Positions 27,477-35,142 are shown, counted from the first letter of the stretch. The stretch: DNA of 64,000 nt from Mycobacterium heidelbergense (GCF_010730745.1 NZ_AP022615.1:744001-808000); one strand, 5' to 3'. Translations and numbers: made by a program. Notes: generated by a model from the sequence alone, not told the origin.

Positions 27477-28655
27477 CTACGTGGCCTGCCTGAGGGTGGT
27501 GTGGGGGCTCTGGCCGTAGGTCTGTCGGTAGAGCACCGCGAAGCGGCCGGTGTGCGCGAAGCCCCACCGCCGCGCGATCTCGGTGACCGTCGTGCCGGAC
27601 CGCTCACCGGCCACCAGTTCCTGATGAGCGCGATGCAGCCGGACGCGACGCATGTACTCCGTCGGCGTCGTATCGAGCTGGCGCCGGAAAAGGTACTGCA
27701 CCGCCCTGGGGGTCAGGTGCACCGCCGCCGCGACATCGTTGATGCCGACTTCGGCGGCCGCGTGGCGGTGGATGAAATCCACGGCGTCCCTGAGCGTTTC
27801 CGGGAGCGCGGCGTCGGCGGCCGGGTCCTGCTCGGTCACATTGGACGGGTAACACTCGAGCAGGGCGCCGGCCAGCAACGGGGCCATCGCCGCGACGATC
27901 AGCGGCTGCTGGGCGGTGTCCGCGGCGGCCAGGGTCGCGGTGACGTAGTCCAGCGCCCGATGCCACGCGCGCACGGCGCCGGGCGAACGCGGGCGCCAAT
28001 TCAGGAACCGGATCTGTCGCGGCAACGGCGCGTGCCAGGACGCGGCGACCTTGCCCAGCACGTCTGCCGCGAGGGTCACGACGTCGAACCGCGCCCCGTT
28101 CACCCGCAGCAGGCAGGACATGCCGTGGGCGACCAGCACGGGGCAATCCACATTCGGGAACGGCGCCCCCGTCACGGTCAGCGATCCCGCGCGGGGCTGG
28201 ACCACGACGACCGTGTCGGCGGGAGGAATCTCGAACCCCAATCGGCCCCGGATCAGCACTTCGTCGACGGTCAGCGAACCCGCGGCGCGGCGCCGATGGG
28301 TGACGACGGAGCCGCCGGTTAGACCGCTGACCCGCCAGCCCGGCGTGTAGGCGCCGGCGAAGAACCGGCGCGTGGCCTCCGGGTCTACGGTGTGGAATTG
28401 CTCGTACCGAAGCGCCGCCGGGCCGTTCGCCTGCCCCGCGTCACACGGCGGCGGCTTACGGGCCGGGCGAAGGTCGACGTGGATCGCGTCGGGGCCACCG
28501 GCGATGCCCACCAGCGCGCCGGGCGCGGTGTCCCGGGCGACGCTCGTCAGGGTTGAAGGCATCACCCCGCCTCCGTCGACTGCAGCTCCGGTGGCGCCCA
28601 GCACTGAGACACCAGCTGTCGATAGACGCTCACCGGGAAGGTCGTCGCCGGTCAC
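27477..28655 (-). CDS. AraC family transcriptional regulator
   Basis: 392-aa regulator with a large N-terminal cupin/FixL-like sensory domain (about residues 60-270) and a C-terminal AraC double helix-turn-helix (about 290-392: INDVAAAVHLTPRAVQYLFRRQLDTTPTEYMRRVRLHRAHQEL...TEIARRWGFAHTGRFAVLYRQTYGQSP). The frame opens at a TTG (28691), but a GTG 36 bases later has a strong GGGAGG seven bases before it and is chosen. It could regulate the SRPBCC gene downstream; its own targets are unknown. Confidence 0.85.
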   Translation of the reverse strand: MTGDDLPGERLSTAGVSVLGATGAAVDGGGVMPSTLTSVARDTAPGALVGIAGGPDAIHVDLRPARKPPPCDAGQANGPAALRYEQFHTVDPEATRRFFAGAYTPGWRVSGLTGGSVVTHRRRAAGSLTVDEVLIRGRLGFEIPPADTVVVVQPRAGSLTVTGAPFPNVDCPVLVAHGMSCLLRVNGARFDVVTLAADVLGKVAASWHAPLPRQIRFLNWRPRSPGAVRAWHRALDYVTATLAAADTAQQPLIVAAMAPLLAGALLECYPSNVTEQDPAADAALPETLRDAVDFIHRHAAAEVGINDVAAAVHLTPRAVQYLFRRQLDTTPTEYMRRVRLHRAHQELVAGERSGTTVTEIARRWGFAHTGRFAVLYRQTYGQSPHTTLRQAT

Positions 28656-28817
28656 GTCGCTGCCTCCCGAGTCGCCGCGCGCCGCGGCCAACTAAGGGGC
28701 TTTACCCGGCTCGATGACGACGAAACGCCGGAGGTCGCCCTGTGCGTTGGTCGCGACCTCGCCACCCTCGACTACCCGCTGTCAGGGGTAGGTAACCGTG
28801 CAGGTCGGGGTCAGGTC

Positions 28818-28843
28818 GGTTTGCGCAGACTGTCCGGTGGTAT
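28818..28843 (+). promoter_or_regulatory. SigF-like promoter of the catalase gene
   Basis: GGTTT-N15-TGGTAT, close to the mycobacterial SigF pattern GGWWT-N15/17-GGGTAY with one mismatch in the -10. It ends 48 nt before the catalase ATG. Confidence 0.45.
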
Positions 28844-28891
28844 CCGACTGACTGGACAGCCAGCGCCGTGACGAACAGCGAAGGACAGGCG

Positions 28892-31012
28892 ATGAACACC
28901 GACCACAACCCCGATCCAAAGCAGCGCGATCTCGAGCGGTCGCGGGTGCGCCGCGACACCGGATACCTGACCACCCAGCAGGGCGTGCGGGTCGACCACA
29001 CCGACGATTCGCTGACCGTCGGCGAGCGGGGACCCACGCTGCTGGAGGACTTTCATGCCCGGGAGAAGATCACCCACTTCGACCACGAGCGCATCCCGGA
29101 GCGCGTGGTCCATGCTCGGGGGGCCGGCGCCTACGGCTTCTTCGAACCGTACGACGACTGGCTGGCCGAGTACACCGCGGCGAAATTCCTGACCACGCCG
29201 GGCACCCGCACCCCGGTGTTCGTGCGGTTCTCCACGGTGGCCGGGTCGCGCGGCTCGGCCGACACGGTCCGCGACGTGCGCGGGTTCGCCACCAAGTTCT
29301 ACACCGAACAGGGCAACTACGACCTGGTGGGCAACAACTTCCCGGTCTTCTTCATCCAGGACGGCATCAAGTTCCCCGACTTCGTGCACGCCGTTAAACC
29401 CGAGCCGCACAACGAGATTCCGCAGGCGGCCTCCGCGCATGACACCCTGTGGGACTTCGTCTCGCTGCAGCCCGAGACGCTGCACACCATCATGTGGCTG
29501 ATGTCGGATCGCGCGCTGCCGCGCAGCTACCGCATGATGCAGGGCTTCGGGGTGCACACGTTCCGGCTGGTCAACGACGGCGGCGAGGGAACTTTCGTGA
29601 AGTTCCACTGGAAGCCGCGGCTGGGCGTGCACTCGCTGATCTGGGACGAATGCCAGAAGATCGCCGGCAAGGACCCGGACTACAACCGGCGCGACCTGTG
29701 GGAGGCCATCGAGTCCGGCCAGTATCCGGAATGGGAGCTCGGGGTGCAGCTGGTGGCCGAGGCCGACGAGTTCAGGTTCGACTTCGACCTGCTCGACGCC
29801 ACGAAAATCATTCCAGAGGAGCAGGTTCCGGTTCGGCCGGTGGGCAGGATGGTGCTGAACCGCAACCCCGACAACTTCTTCGCCGAAACCGAGCAGGTGG
29901 CTTTCCACACCGCCAACGTGGTGCCGGGGATCGACTTCACCAACGATCCGCTGCTGCAGTTCCGCAACTTCTCCTACCTCGACACGCAGCTGATCCGCCT
30001 GGGCGGGCCCAACTTCGCGCAGCTGCCGGTCAACCGGCCGGTGGCCGAGGTGCGCAACAACCAGCACGACGGCTACGGGCAGCACGTCATCCCGCAGGGC
30101 CGGTCCAGCTATTTCAAGAACACCATCGGCGGCGGATGCCCGGCGCTGGCCGACGAGGGCGTGTTCCGGCACTACACCCAGCGGGTCGACGGCGTCGCGA
30201 TGCGCAAGCGCGCGAAGTCCTTCGAGAACCACTACGGCCAGGCGCGGATGTTCTGGAAGAGCATGTCGGCGGTCGAGGCCGAGCACATCGTCGCCGCGTT
30301 CGCCTTCGAGCTCGGCAAGGTCGAGGTCCCCGAGATCCGGTCGGCGGTGGTGGCCCAGCTCGCCCGCGTCGACCACGAGCTGGCCACCCTGGTGGCGGCG
30401 AAGCTGGGGCTTCCCGAGCCGCCCGACGAGGCGGTCGACGGTGCGGTGGTCGCGTCGCCGGCGCTGTCGCAGATCGGTGTCGGTGTCGGTGTCGGTGACA
30501 CGATCGCCTCGCGCAAGATCGCGGTGCTGGCCGCCGACGGCGTGGATGTCGTTGGGACGCAGCGGTTTATCGAACTGATGCGACAGCGCGGCGCGGTGGT
30601 CGAAGTCCTGGCCCCAGTCGCCGGCGGCACCCTGCGGGGCGGGTCCGGCGGGGAACTCCCGGTGGACCGGGCGTTCACGACGATGGCGTCGGTGCTCTAC
30701 GACGCGGTCGTGGTGGCGTGCGGGCCGGAGTCGGTGTCCACGCTCTCCGGCGACGGCTACGCGGTGCACTTCGTGGTCGAGGCCTACAAGCACCTGAAAC
30801 CGATCGGCGCGTACGGCGCCGGGATCGACCTGCTGCGCGATGCGGGCATCGAGAACCGCCTCGCTGACGGCGCGGACGTCGTCAGCGACCAGGCCGTCGT
30901 CACCACCACGGCCGCCGCCGACGAGTTGCCGGATGAGTTCGCCGAGGAGTTCGCCGCCGCGCTGGCCCAGCACCGCTGCTGGCAACGCCAGACGGACCCC
31001 GTGCCGGCATAG
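28892..31012 (+). CDS. katE: large-subunit (clade 2) heme catalase, KatE/HPII type
   Basis: 706-aa monofunctional catalase that dismutates hydrogen peroxide. Distal histidine in RVVHARGAGAYGFF (about residue 74), catalytic Asn in DLVGNNFPVFF (about 137-139), proximal Tyr in RNFSYLDTQLIRLGGPNF. The C-terminal 180 residues form the flavodoxin/DJ-1-like extension found only in large catalases. ATG chosen because AAGGA lies six bases upstream; a GTG 24 bases earlier is also in frame. M. tuberculosis relies on KatG, so a KatE-type enzyme marks this species as non-tuberculous. A glycine/valine run encoded by a short GTGTCG repeat occurs near 30470-30500 in the linker. Confidence 0.93.
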   Translation: MNTDHNPDPKQRDLERSRVRRDTGYLTTQQGVRVDHTDDSLTVGERGPTLLEDFHAREKITHFDHERIPERVVHARGAGAYGFFEPYDDWLAEYTAAKFLTTPGTRTPVFVRFSTVAGSRGSADTVRDVRGFATKFYTEQGNYDLVGNNFPVFFIQDGIKFPDFVHAVKPEPHNEIPQAASAHDTLWDFVSLQPETLHTIMWLMSDRALPRSYRMMQGFGVHTFRLVNDGGEGTFVKFHWKPRLGVHSLIWDECQKIAGKDPDYNRRDLWEAIESGQYPEWELGVQLVAEADEFRFDFDLLDATKIIPEEQVPVRPVGRMVLNRNPDNFFAETEQVAFHTANVVPGIDFTNDPLLQFRNFSYLDTQLIRLGGPNFAQLPVNRPVAEVRNNQHDGYGQHVIPQGRSSYFKNTIGGGCPALADEGVFRHYTQRVDGVAMRKRAKSFENHYGQARMFWKSMSAVEAEHIVAAFAFELGKVEVPEIRSAVVAQLARVDHELATLVAAKLGLPEPPDEAVDGAVVASPALSQIGVGVGVGDTIASRKIAVLAADGVDVVGTQRFIELMRQRGAVVEVLAPVAGGTLRGGSGGELPVDRAFTTMASVLYDAVVVACGPESVSTLSGDGYAVHFVVEAYKHLKPIGAYGAGIDLLRDAGIENRLADGADVVSDQAVVTTTAAADELPDEFAEEFAAALAQHRCWQRQTDPVPA

Positions 31013-31031
31013 CGGGCCGCCGGCACGCCGG

Positions 31032-31058
31032 GGTTTTGACCGTTCGCGGGCGGGGCAT
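31032..31058 (+). promoter_or_regulatory. weak SigF-like promoter before the Rho-N gene
   Basis: GGTTT-N16-GGGCAT, one mismatch from GGGTAT in the -10, 32 nt before the ATG of the Rho-N protein. It lies just past the catalase stop, so read-through from katE is also possible. Confidence 0.3.
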
Positions 31059-31090
31059 TCTCGCAACGTCTGTCCACAGGAGGGTGAATC

Positions 31091-31348
31091 ATGCCGAATC
31101 CGTCGATCAAGAACGAGAAGCTGTACGAGGACCTGCGCAAGAAGGGCGACTCCCAGGAAAAGGCCGCGCGTATTTCCAACGCCGCCGCCGCCCGGGGCAA
31201 ATCGTCGGTCGCCCGCAAGGGCGGCAAGTCGGGGTCCTACCAGGACTGGACGGTTCCGCAGCTGAAGAAGCGGGCCAAAGAGCTTGGCATCTCGGGATAT
31301 TCGGGCCTGACGAAGGACAAGTTGGTCGCCAAGCTGCGCAACCACTGA
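31091..31348 (+). CDS. small Rho-N/SAP-like domain protein
   Basis: 85-aa basic protein (many Lys) whose C-terminal 40 residues, DWTVPQLKKRAKELGISGYSGLTKDKLVAKLRNH, match the Rho termination factor N-terminal/SAP-like helix-extended-helix fold that binds nucleic acid. The N-terminal half (KNEKLYEDLRKKGDSQEKAARISNAAA) is typical of small actinobacterial stress-associated proteins of this type. AGGAGGG six bases before the ATG. Placed 78 bp after the catalase gene; a role in DNA or RNA protection in stress is plausible but not shown. Confidence 0.82.
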   Translation: MPNPSIKNEKLYEDLRKKGDSQEKAARISNAAAARGKSSVARKGGKSGSYQDWTVPQLKKRAKELGISGYSGLTKDKLVAKLRNH

Positions 31349-31439
31349 CTCGGGCGGTCAGCCGGTGAGGCCGAGCCGGCACGCCATCGCGGGATTTGTC
31401 ATCTGTTTAAGTACGGTCAGAGTGGGCAAGTCATGTGTT

Positions 31440-31541
31440 ATGTCAGGCCCTGCGTCCCGCGCCCACCATGCCTACGACCGGGTGGCCGTCGCGATCCCGA
31501 CCGCGGCCCGGGGGAATTCGTCGGCGGGTGATGGCGCGTGA
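31440..31541 (+). pseudogene. 33-codon ORF coupled to the acyl-CoA dehydrogenase gene, possible remnant of a lost upstream gene
   Basis: Frame MSGPASRAHHAYDRVAVAIP... ends in TGA that overlaps the dehydrogenase GTG (GTGA), the classic coupling arrangement. No ribosome binding site precedes its ATG, and the sequence looks like the C-terminal tail of a longer protein. It may be the stub of an upstream operon member, for example the glycosyltransferase that I recall accompanying acyl-CoA dehydrogenase/PIG-L pairs in some actinobacteria. A true short leader peptide is the alternative. Confidence 0.3.
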
Positions 31542-32494
31542 CGGCGGGATTGGTCAAGCACTGGCTGGAGTCCGGGCGGCTCGAGTTGCCGTTGCCCGCC
31601 TCGGGACGCACCGCCGAACGCTGGCAGCGCCTGACACACCTGGCCGAGGACGACATCGTGGCGGCCCGGATCGCCGAGGCGCACGTCGACGCGGTCGCGA
31701 CACTCCACGAGCTGGGCGGCAAGCCGCCCGATTCCGATCAACTGTGGGGCGTCTGGGCGGCCGAGTCCCCCGACGCGGTGGTGACCGCCACCAAGATCGC
31801 CGGCGGCGCAGTCATTCTCAGCGGCACCAAGGTGTGGTGCTCGGGGGCCGGGTTCTGCACCCATGCACTGGTGACGGCCCGGCTCGACGACGGACGGCGG
31901 GGGCTGTTCGCCGTGACGGCCACCGACCCGGCGGTCAAAGCGCTGCCGACCACGTGGTGGAACGTCGGGATGGCCGGCAGCGACACCAGGGCCGTGCAGT
32001 TCACCAACGCCCACGCCGTCGCCGTCGGGGATGCGGACGACTACCTGAATCGGCCGGGCTTCTGGCACGGTGCGATCGGCGTGGCCGCGTGCTGGCTCGG
32101 CGGGGCGCGCAGGGTCGCCGAGCCGCTCTATCGCTGCGCCACAAGCACATCGGCCGACGCATACTCGCTGGCACACCTGGGCGCCGTGGACGCCGCGCTC
32201 GCCGCCGGCGACGCGATCCTGGCCGCGTCGGCATCGCGGATCGACTCCGACCCGTTCGACCGCACCGATACCGCTCAACTGCTGGCCCGTCGGGTCCGCA
32301 CGGTCGTCGAGCACGCGGCCGATGAAGCCATCACCCGGACGGGCCGCGCTCTGGGGCCGGGCCCGCTGTGCCAGGACGGCCGGCACGCGCAGCGGGTGGC
32401 CGACTTGACGATCTATATACGACAAAGCCACGCCGAGCGGGATCTCGCCGAACTCGGCCGGCTCGCCGGGCGCCAGCCATTGGGGGCCGGTTGA
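31538..32494 (+). CDS. acyl-CoA dehydrogenase-like flavoprotein (short)
   Basis: 318 aa, against about 380 for typical acyl-CoA dehydrogenases. The middle beta-domain is recognisable (WGVWAAESPDAVVTATKIAGGAVILSGTKVWCSGAGFCTHALVTAR, resembling the GxKxWxS/TxA FAD-side motif) and the C-terminal four-helix part follows, with RTGRALGPGPLCQDGRHAQRVADLTIYIRQSHAERDLAELG at the end. The N-terminal helical domain is abbreviated. GTG start; stop overlaps the PIG-L start (TTGA). Members with this architecture occur beside PIG-L deacetylases, which suggests action on a carrier- or sugar-linked acyl group rather than beta-oxidation; that is inference. Confidence 0.78.
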   Translation: MTAGLVKHWLESGRLELPLPASGRTAERWQRLTHLAEDDIVAARIAEAHVDAVATLHELGGKPPDSDQLWGVWAAESPDAVVTATKIAGGAVILSGTKVWCSGAGFCTHALVTARLDDGRRGLFAVTATDPAVKALPTTWWNVGMAGSDTRAVQFTNAHAVAVGDADDYLNRPGFWHGAIGVAACWLGGARRVAEPLYRCATSTSADAYSLAHLGAVDAALAAGDAILAASASRIDSDPFDRTDTAQLLARRVRTVVEHAADEAITRTGRALGPGPLCQDGRHAQRVADLTIYIRQSHAERDLAELGRLAGRQPLGAG

Positions 32495-33258
32495 AAACCG
32501 CGCCGGCAGGCGACTGCGCCGCGTTCGAGGCCGAGCCGTTGACCCGCGGCGGCACGCCGCTGCCGGTGTGGCTGGCCGCGCTCGACAGGCAGCCGCCGCC
32601 GGCACTGGATCTGACCGGATGCCGCGGGCTGGTCGTCGTTGCGCCGCACCCCGACGACGAGACCCTCGGCCTGGGTGCGACGATCGCGCACCTCGTGGCG
32701 TCGGGCGTCGACGTCCGGGTGGTATCGGCCAGTGACGGCGGCGCGGCCGGCGCCACGCCGTCGGACCGGACGCGTCTGGAAACCATACGAAGATACGAAC
32801 TACGGAGGGCAACAAGCGTTTTAGGGGTTCCTCCGCCCGTGTCGCTGGGCCTGCCCGACGGCCGGCTGACCGACCACGAGGACAGGATCGCCGAGTCGCT
32901 CGCCGAGATCCTCCGGGGTGCCGCACCGGGGACCCGCTGCGCCGCCACCTGGCGCGGCGACGGTCATCCCGACCACGAGGCCGTGGGACGTGCCGCGGCG
33001 GAGGCGTGCGCGCGCACCGACGTCGAGCTGCTGGAGTATCCCGTGTGGATGTGGCACTGGGCCCACCCCGCCGACCCGGCCGTGCCGTGGGACCGGGCTC
33101 ACTCGGTGTGCCTGTCCGGCTGGGCGCTGGATCGCAAACGCCATGCCGCGCACTGCTTTCGCAGCCAGCTGGAGCCGGGCGCCGGCGGCACGGCACCCGT
33201 GTTGCCGGCCTTCGCGCTGCAGCGACTGCTCGCGGTGGGGGAAGTGGTATTCCGGTGA
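32491..33258 (+). CDS. PIG-L (LmbE/MshB-like) family deacetylase
   Basis: 255-aa zinc-dependent N-deacetylase of the PIG-L/LmbE family, which includes MshB and Mca of mycothiol metabolism. Metal motif APHPDDE at residues 51-57 and the later zinc histidine in GHPDHEAVG. Substrate probably an N-acetylglucosaminyl compound. Start taken at TTG, which overlaps the dehydrogenase stop by 4 nt; no better in-frame start keeps the N-terminus. The stop overlaps a downstream GTG (GTGA at 33255-33258) that opens only a short frame, hinting at a lost third gene. Confidence 0.85.
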   Translation: MKTAPAGDCAAFEAEPLTRGGTPLPVWLAALDRQPPPALDLTGCRGLVVVAPHPDDETLGLGATIAHLVASGVDVRVVSASDGGAAGATPSDRTRLETIRRYELRRATSVLGVPPPVSLGLPDGRLTDHEDRIAESLAEILRGAAPGTRCAATWRGDGHPDHEAVGRAAAEACARTDVELLEYPVWMWHWAHPADPAVPWDRAHSVCLSGWALDRKRHAAHCFRSQLEPGAGGTAPVLPAFALQRLLAVGEVVFR

Positions 33259-33344
33259 CCGAGTCCGATCACCGGCGCTTACCCGTGGTGGCCGCCGGCC
33301 CTTGCCTCGAGCCGATGCCGGACACGCCCGATGTCGTCCAATGA
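33255..33344 (+). pseudogene. stub of a gene coupled to the PIG-L deacetylase
   Basis: A GTG overlapping the PIG-L stop opens a 29-codon frame (VTESDHRRLPVV...) that runs into the 3' end of the convergent DUF3349 gene and stops. It has the coupling geometry of a real start, but no recognisable domain. Best read as the surviving 5' end of a deleted operon gene; chance is possible. Confidence 0.25.
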
Positions 33345-33569
33345 GGGCATTTCGTCAGTGATCCGGGTGATCTCGACCCCGACGTCCGCGTTGTCGATCG
33401 GCCGCCGCCCGCGCCCGATGAATTTGCTCGTGACGACCGCGACCTCGTCGTCGGATATCCGCCGCGGCAACAGCGCCAACAGCGCCACGTAACCGGTGGC
33501 GGGCACTCCGCGCGGGTAACCGGCACGCAGAAACGCAACGATGCTCGACAGCCCATCGCGCAAGCGCAT
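33279..33569 (-). CDS. DUF3349 family protein
   Basis: 96-aa protein of the small actinobacterial DUF3349 family (M. tuberculosis Rv0543c type): SSIVAFLRAGYPRGVPATGYVALLALLPRRISDDEV, then IGRGRRPIDNADVGVEITRITDEMPSLDDIGRVRHRL. Helical, cytosolic, function unknown. Start is the ATG with GAGG seven bases upstream; a 38-residue upstream extension in frame was rejected. Preceded by a SigF-like promoter. Confidence 0.85.
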   Translation of the reverse strand: MRLRDGLSSIVAFLRAGYPRGVPATGYVALLALLPRRISDDEVAVVTSKFIGRGRRPIDNADVGVEITRITDEMPSLDDIGRVRHRLEARAGGHHG

Positions 33570-33624
33570 ATTTGACCTCGCTAACCTCGCCGCCCGCCAG
33601 CACCGCGGGACGTCTCTGCCACGG

Positions 33625-33650
33625 ATAACCGGGCGTCGCGGTTTAAAACC
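33625..33650 (-). promoter_or_regulatory. SigF-like promoter of the DUF3349 gene
   Basis: On the reverse strand GGTTT-N15-GGTTAT, one base off GGGTAT in the -10. It ends 55 nt before the DUF3349 ATG. Confidence 0.35.
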
Positions 33651-33737
33651 ACGCCCGGGTGGATTCCTTCTCGTGCGTGACACCCGGCCGAGGTGGCCAA
33701 CGCCTCACCGTACCTGTTGGCGCGGGCGCAAAGTGAA

Positions 33738-33768
33738 GGGGCCCGGCCCGTCAGCGGCGCCGGACCCC
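33738..33768 (-). terminator. probable intrinsic terminator after the CsbD-like gene
   Basis: On the reverse strand GGGGTCCGGC pairs with GCCGGGCCCC over ten positions (one G-T) across an 11-nt loop, 14 nt after the CsbD-like stop. TTCACTT follows in place of a full U-tract, which is common in mycobacteria. Confidence 0.6.
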
Positions 33769-33782
33769 TTCGGGGAATCGGA

Positions 33783-34019
33783 TTACTGGTTCTCCTTCTG
33801 ACGCTGCTCGGCGGCCTTCGCTCCCGCCCGCGCCGACTCGGCTTCGGCCTCCTTCTTGCCGGCGTCACGCTGAGCGTCGGCCTTGTCCTGCTGCGCCCGG
33901 CCCTCCTTGATCAGGTCGTCGCGACCGGCGATGGTCCCGCCGACCTCCTTGGCCTTGCCTTTGATGCCCTCGACGGCACCCTTGACGGCCTCTTGCGGTC
34001 CGCTCTTCTGATCCCCCAT
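33783..34019 (-). CDS. CsbD-like stress protein (mycobacterial Mbp1 type)
   Basis: 78-aa highly charged, Ala/Lys/Glu-rich protein: the N-terminal half has the CsbD-like pattern AVKGAVEGIKGKAKEVGGTIAGRDDLIKEGRAQQDKADAQRDAGKK, followed by an alanine/glutamate helix. Proteins like this are general-stress induced; mycobacterial annotations also use the name microaggregate-binding protein 1. No signal or membrane segment. GGGAGG seven bases upstream of the ATG. A possible weak SigF-like element (GTTT-N15-GGGAAG) lies further upstream but was not called. Confidence 0.82.
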   Translation of the reverse strand: MGDQKSGPQEAVKGAVEGIKGKAKEVGGTIAGRDDLIKEGRAQQDKADAQRDAGKKEAEAESARAGAKAAEQRQKENQ

Positions 34020-34162
34020 GAATTGACCTCCCTCGGTGGTTACTGAGCTTGCGCCCAATGTGGTTTTGCGAATCCCGTTCGCACCTACTGGCTTCCCGCA
34101 CGGCGCCCGGTCAAACACTCCCGGCACTTTTCCCGCCGGTCGCTGCCCGCGGTGGACGGGCT

Positions 34163-34188
34163 TGTTTGGGTTGCGTTTTTCCGGGTAG
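34163..34188 (+). promoter_or_regulatory. SigF-like promoter before the decayed SDR gene
   Basis: TGTTT-N15-GGGTAG; the -10 differs from GGGTAY only in the last base. It ends 25 nt before the GTG start. Confidence 0.4.
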
Positions 34189-34213
34189 GCCAGCCGGCGA
34201 CGAGGGAAAGCGG

Positions 34214-34825
34214 GTGAGGTCACTGAGCACTGTCGGTGTCATCGGGGCGACCGGTACGGCGGGATCCCGCGTCGTCGCCAGGCTGAGGGCGCGCGACGTC
34301 GCGGTGGTGGAGATATCCCGCGCCCACGGCGTCGACCTGGTCTCGGGGCAGGGCTGTCCCGCGCGCTGGCGGGTGTCGACGTCGGAGATCGTGCTCGACG
34401 GTCCGGTGCCAGCGACGATCGTGAGGTCCACCCAGTGGTACGAATTCGCCACCCATCCCGCCGCGGTGACGTGCGACGACGGTGAGGTGGTCGTCCAGGA
34501 CTGGCTGATTCAGCCCATCGCCGCCGACACCGTCGCCGACGTGCTGGTCGAGGCGGCCCTGGGGCAGACGCACCCGCCGCGCACCATCACCGGCCCGCAG
34601 ACCATCCGGTTACCCGAGCTGACATCGAAACTGCTTGCGCAGCAAGGCGATAGCCGTCGGGTGCGCGCCGCGCAACCCGCGCTCGGCGCGCTTGCCACCG
34701 GCGCGCTGCTGGCTTCCGGTCAGGCGATAGTCATCGGCCCCGACGTCGACACCTGGCTGCACACCCTGGCTCCGGCCGACACAGACGGCGGTTCGGCCGG
34801 CGAGGCCGCGACCCCGCCCCGCTGA
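34214..34825 (+). CDS. atypical SDR/NmrA-like protein with frameshift and internal deletion (decayed)
   Basis: 203-aa product. The N-terminus VGVIGATGTAGSRVVARLRARDVAVVE is a good NAD(P)-binding Rossmann start, and from EIVLDGPVPATIVRSTQWYEFATH on it matches the C-terminal half of atypical SDRs with an NmrA-like fold. Between them (about 34350-34385) the frame reads CPARWRVSTS, but one frame over the DNA encodes GLSRALAGVDV, the residues expected after VSGQ in such proteins. So a base was lost near 34350, and a deletion of roughly 80 codons restored the frame. The middle of the enzyme, including the active-site region, is gone. GTG start with GAGGG upstream. Confidence 0.72.
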   Translation: MRSLSTVGVIGATGTAGSRVVARLRARDVAVVEISRAHGVDLVSGQGCPARWRVSTSEIVLDGPVPATIVRSTQWYEFATHPAAVTCDDGEVVVQDWLIQPIAADTVADVLVEAALGQTHPPRTITGPQTIRLPELTSKLLAQQGDSRRVRAAQPALGALATGALLASGQAIVIGPDVDTWLHTLAPADTDGGSAGEAATPPR

Positions 34826-34886
34826 CGGGTCCTACGCTCGGGCCGGGTTGAGCTGCGGCCGCCCGCGCGACGGAGCCCCCTTCAGG

Positions 34887-34918
34887 TCACGGTTGCGTCA
34901 CGATTGACATCACGATTG
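34887..34918 (+). promoter_or_regulatory. three direct repeats TCACGRTTG at one-turn spacing
   Basis: TCACGGTTG (34887), TCACGATTG (34898) and TCACGATTG (34910) have starts spaced 11 and 12 bp apart. Direct repeats one helical turn apart are typical of OmpR/PhoB-family response regulators; the mycobacterial PhoP site (TCACAGC-N4-TCACAGC) has the same 11-bp period and TCAC core. Confidence 0.5.
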
Positions 34919-34944
34919 CTTAAGAAACGGTCCCGTTTTCTAAG
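34919..34944. promoter_or_regulatory. 12-2-12 dyad, candidate operator
   Basis: CTTAAGAAACGG and CCGTTTTCTAAG are inverted with a 2-bp centre and two mismatched positions. The short centre makes an RNA hairpin unlikely, so a dimeric repressor site is more plausible. It directly abuts the TCACGRTTG repeats. Not an IdeR box. Confidence 0.4.
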
Positions 34945-35142
34945 GATCCTCAGCGTTGGCGGGCGAATTTGGGGGGCTCGCTTGGCGAAAACCCCCGCCC
35001 AGGCGGTGTGTCGAGGGCCGCGCGGTGCGGGCGTTCGTTGTGAGCGAACACCGCCACTGTTGGCTTTCGCTACTTTGGTTTTCGAGGACCGGGAGCCTCT
35101 GTCGAAGAATCAATCGATCTATTTCGAAGGACAACACTCATC

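Larger units (their letters stand above)
34826..35142 (+). other. 317-bp intergenic region upstream of the hemophore-like gene
   Basis: No gene was found here. It holds two regulatory-looking structures described separately (three TCACGRTTG direct repeats and a 12-2-12 dyad) followed by about 200 bp with no clear -35/-10 pair and then the ribosome binding site GAAGGA of the hemophore-like gene. A long 5' leader or a second regulator site is possible. Confidence 0.6.

Noticed and set aside
28811..31345. 844-codon frame antisense to the catalase
   Set aside because: Shadow frame; composition rich in His/Arg/Val/Gly with no motifs.
34919..34944. IdeR (iron) box upstream of the hemophore-like gene
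   Set aside because: The dyad lacks the TTAGGTTAGSCTAACCTAA pattern; only the general palindromic form fits.
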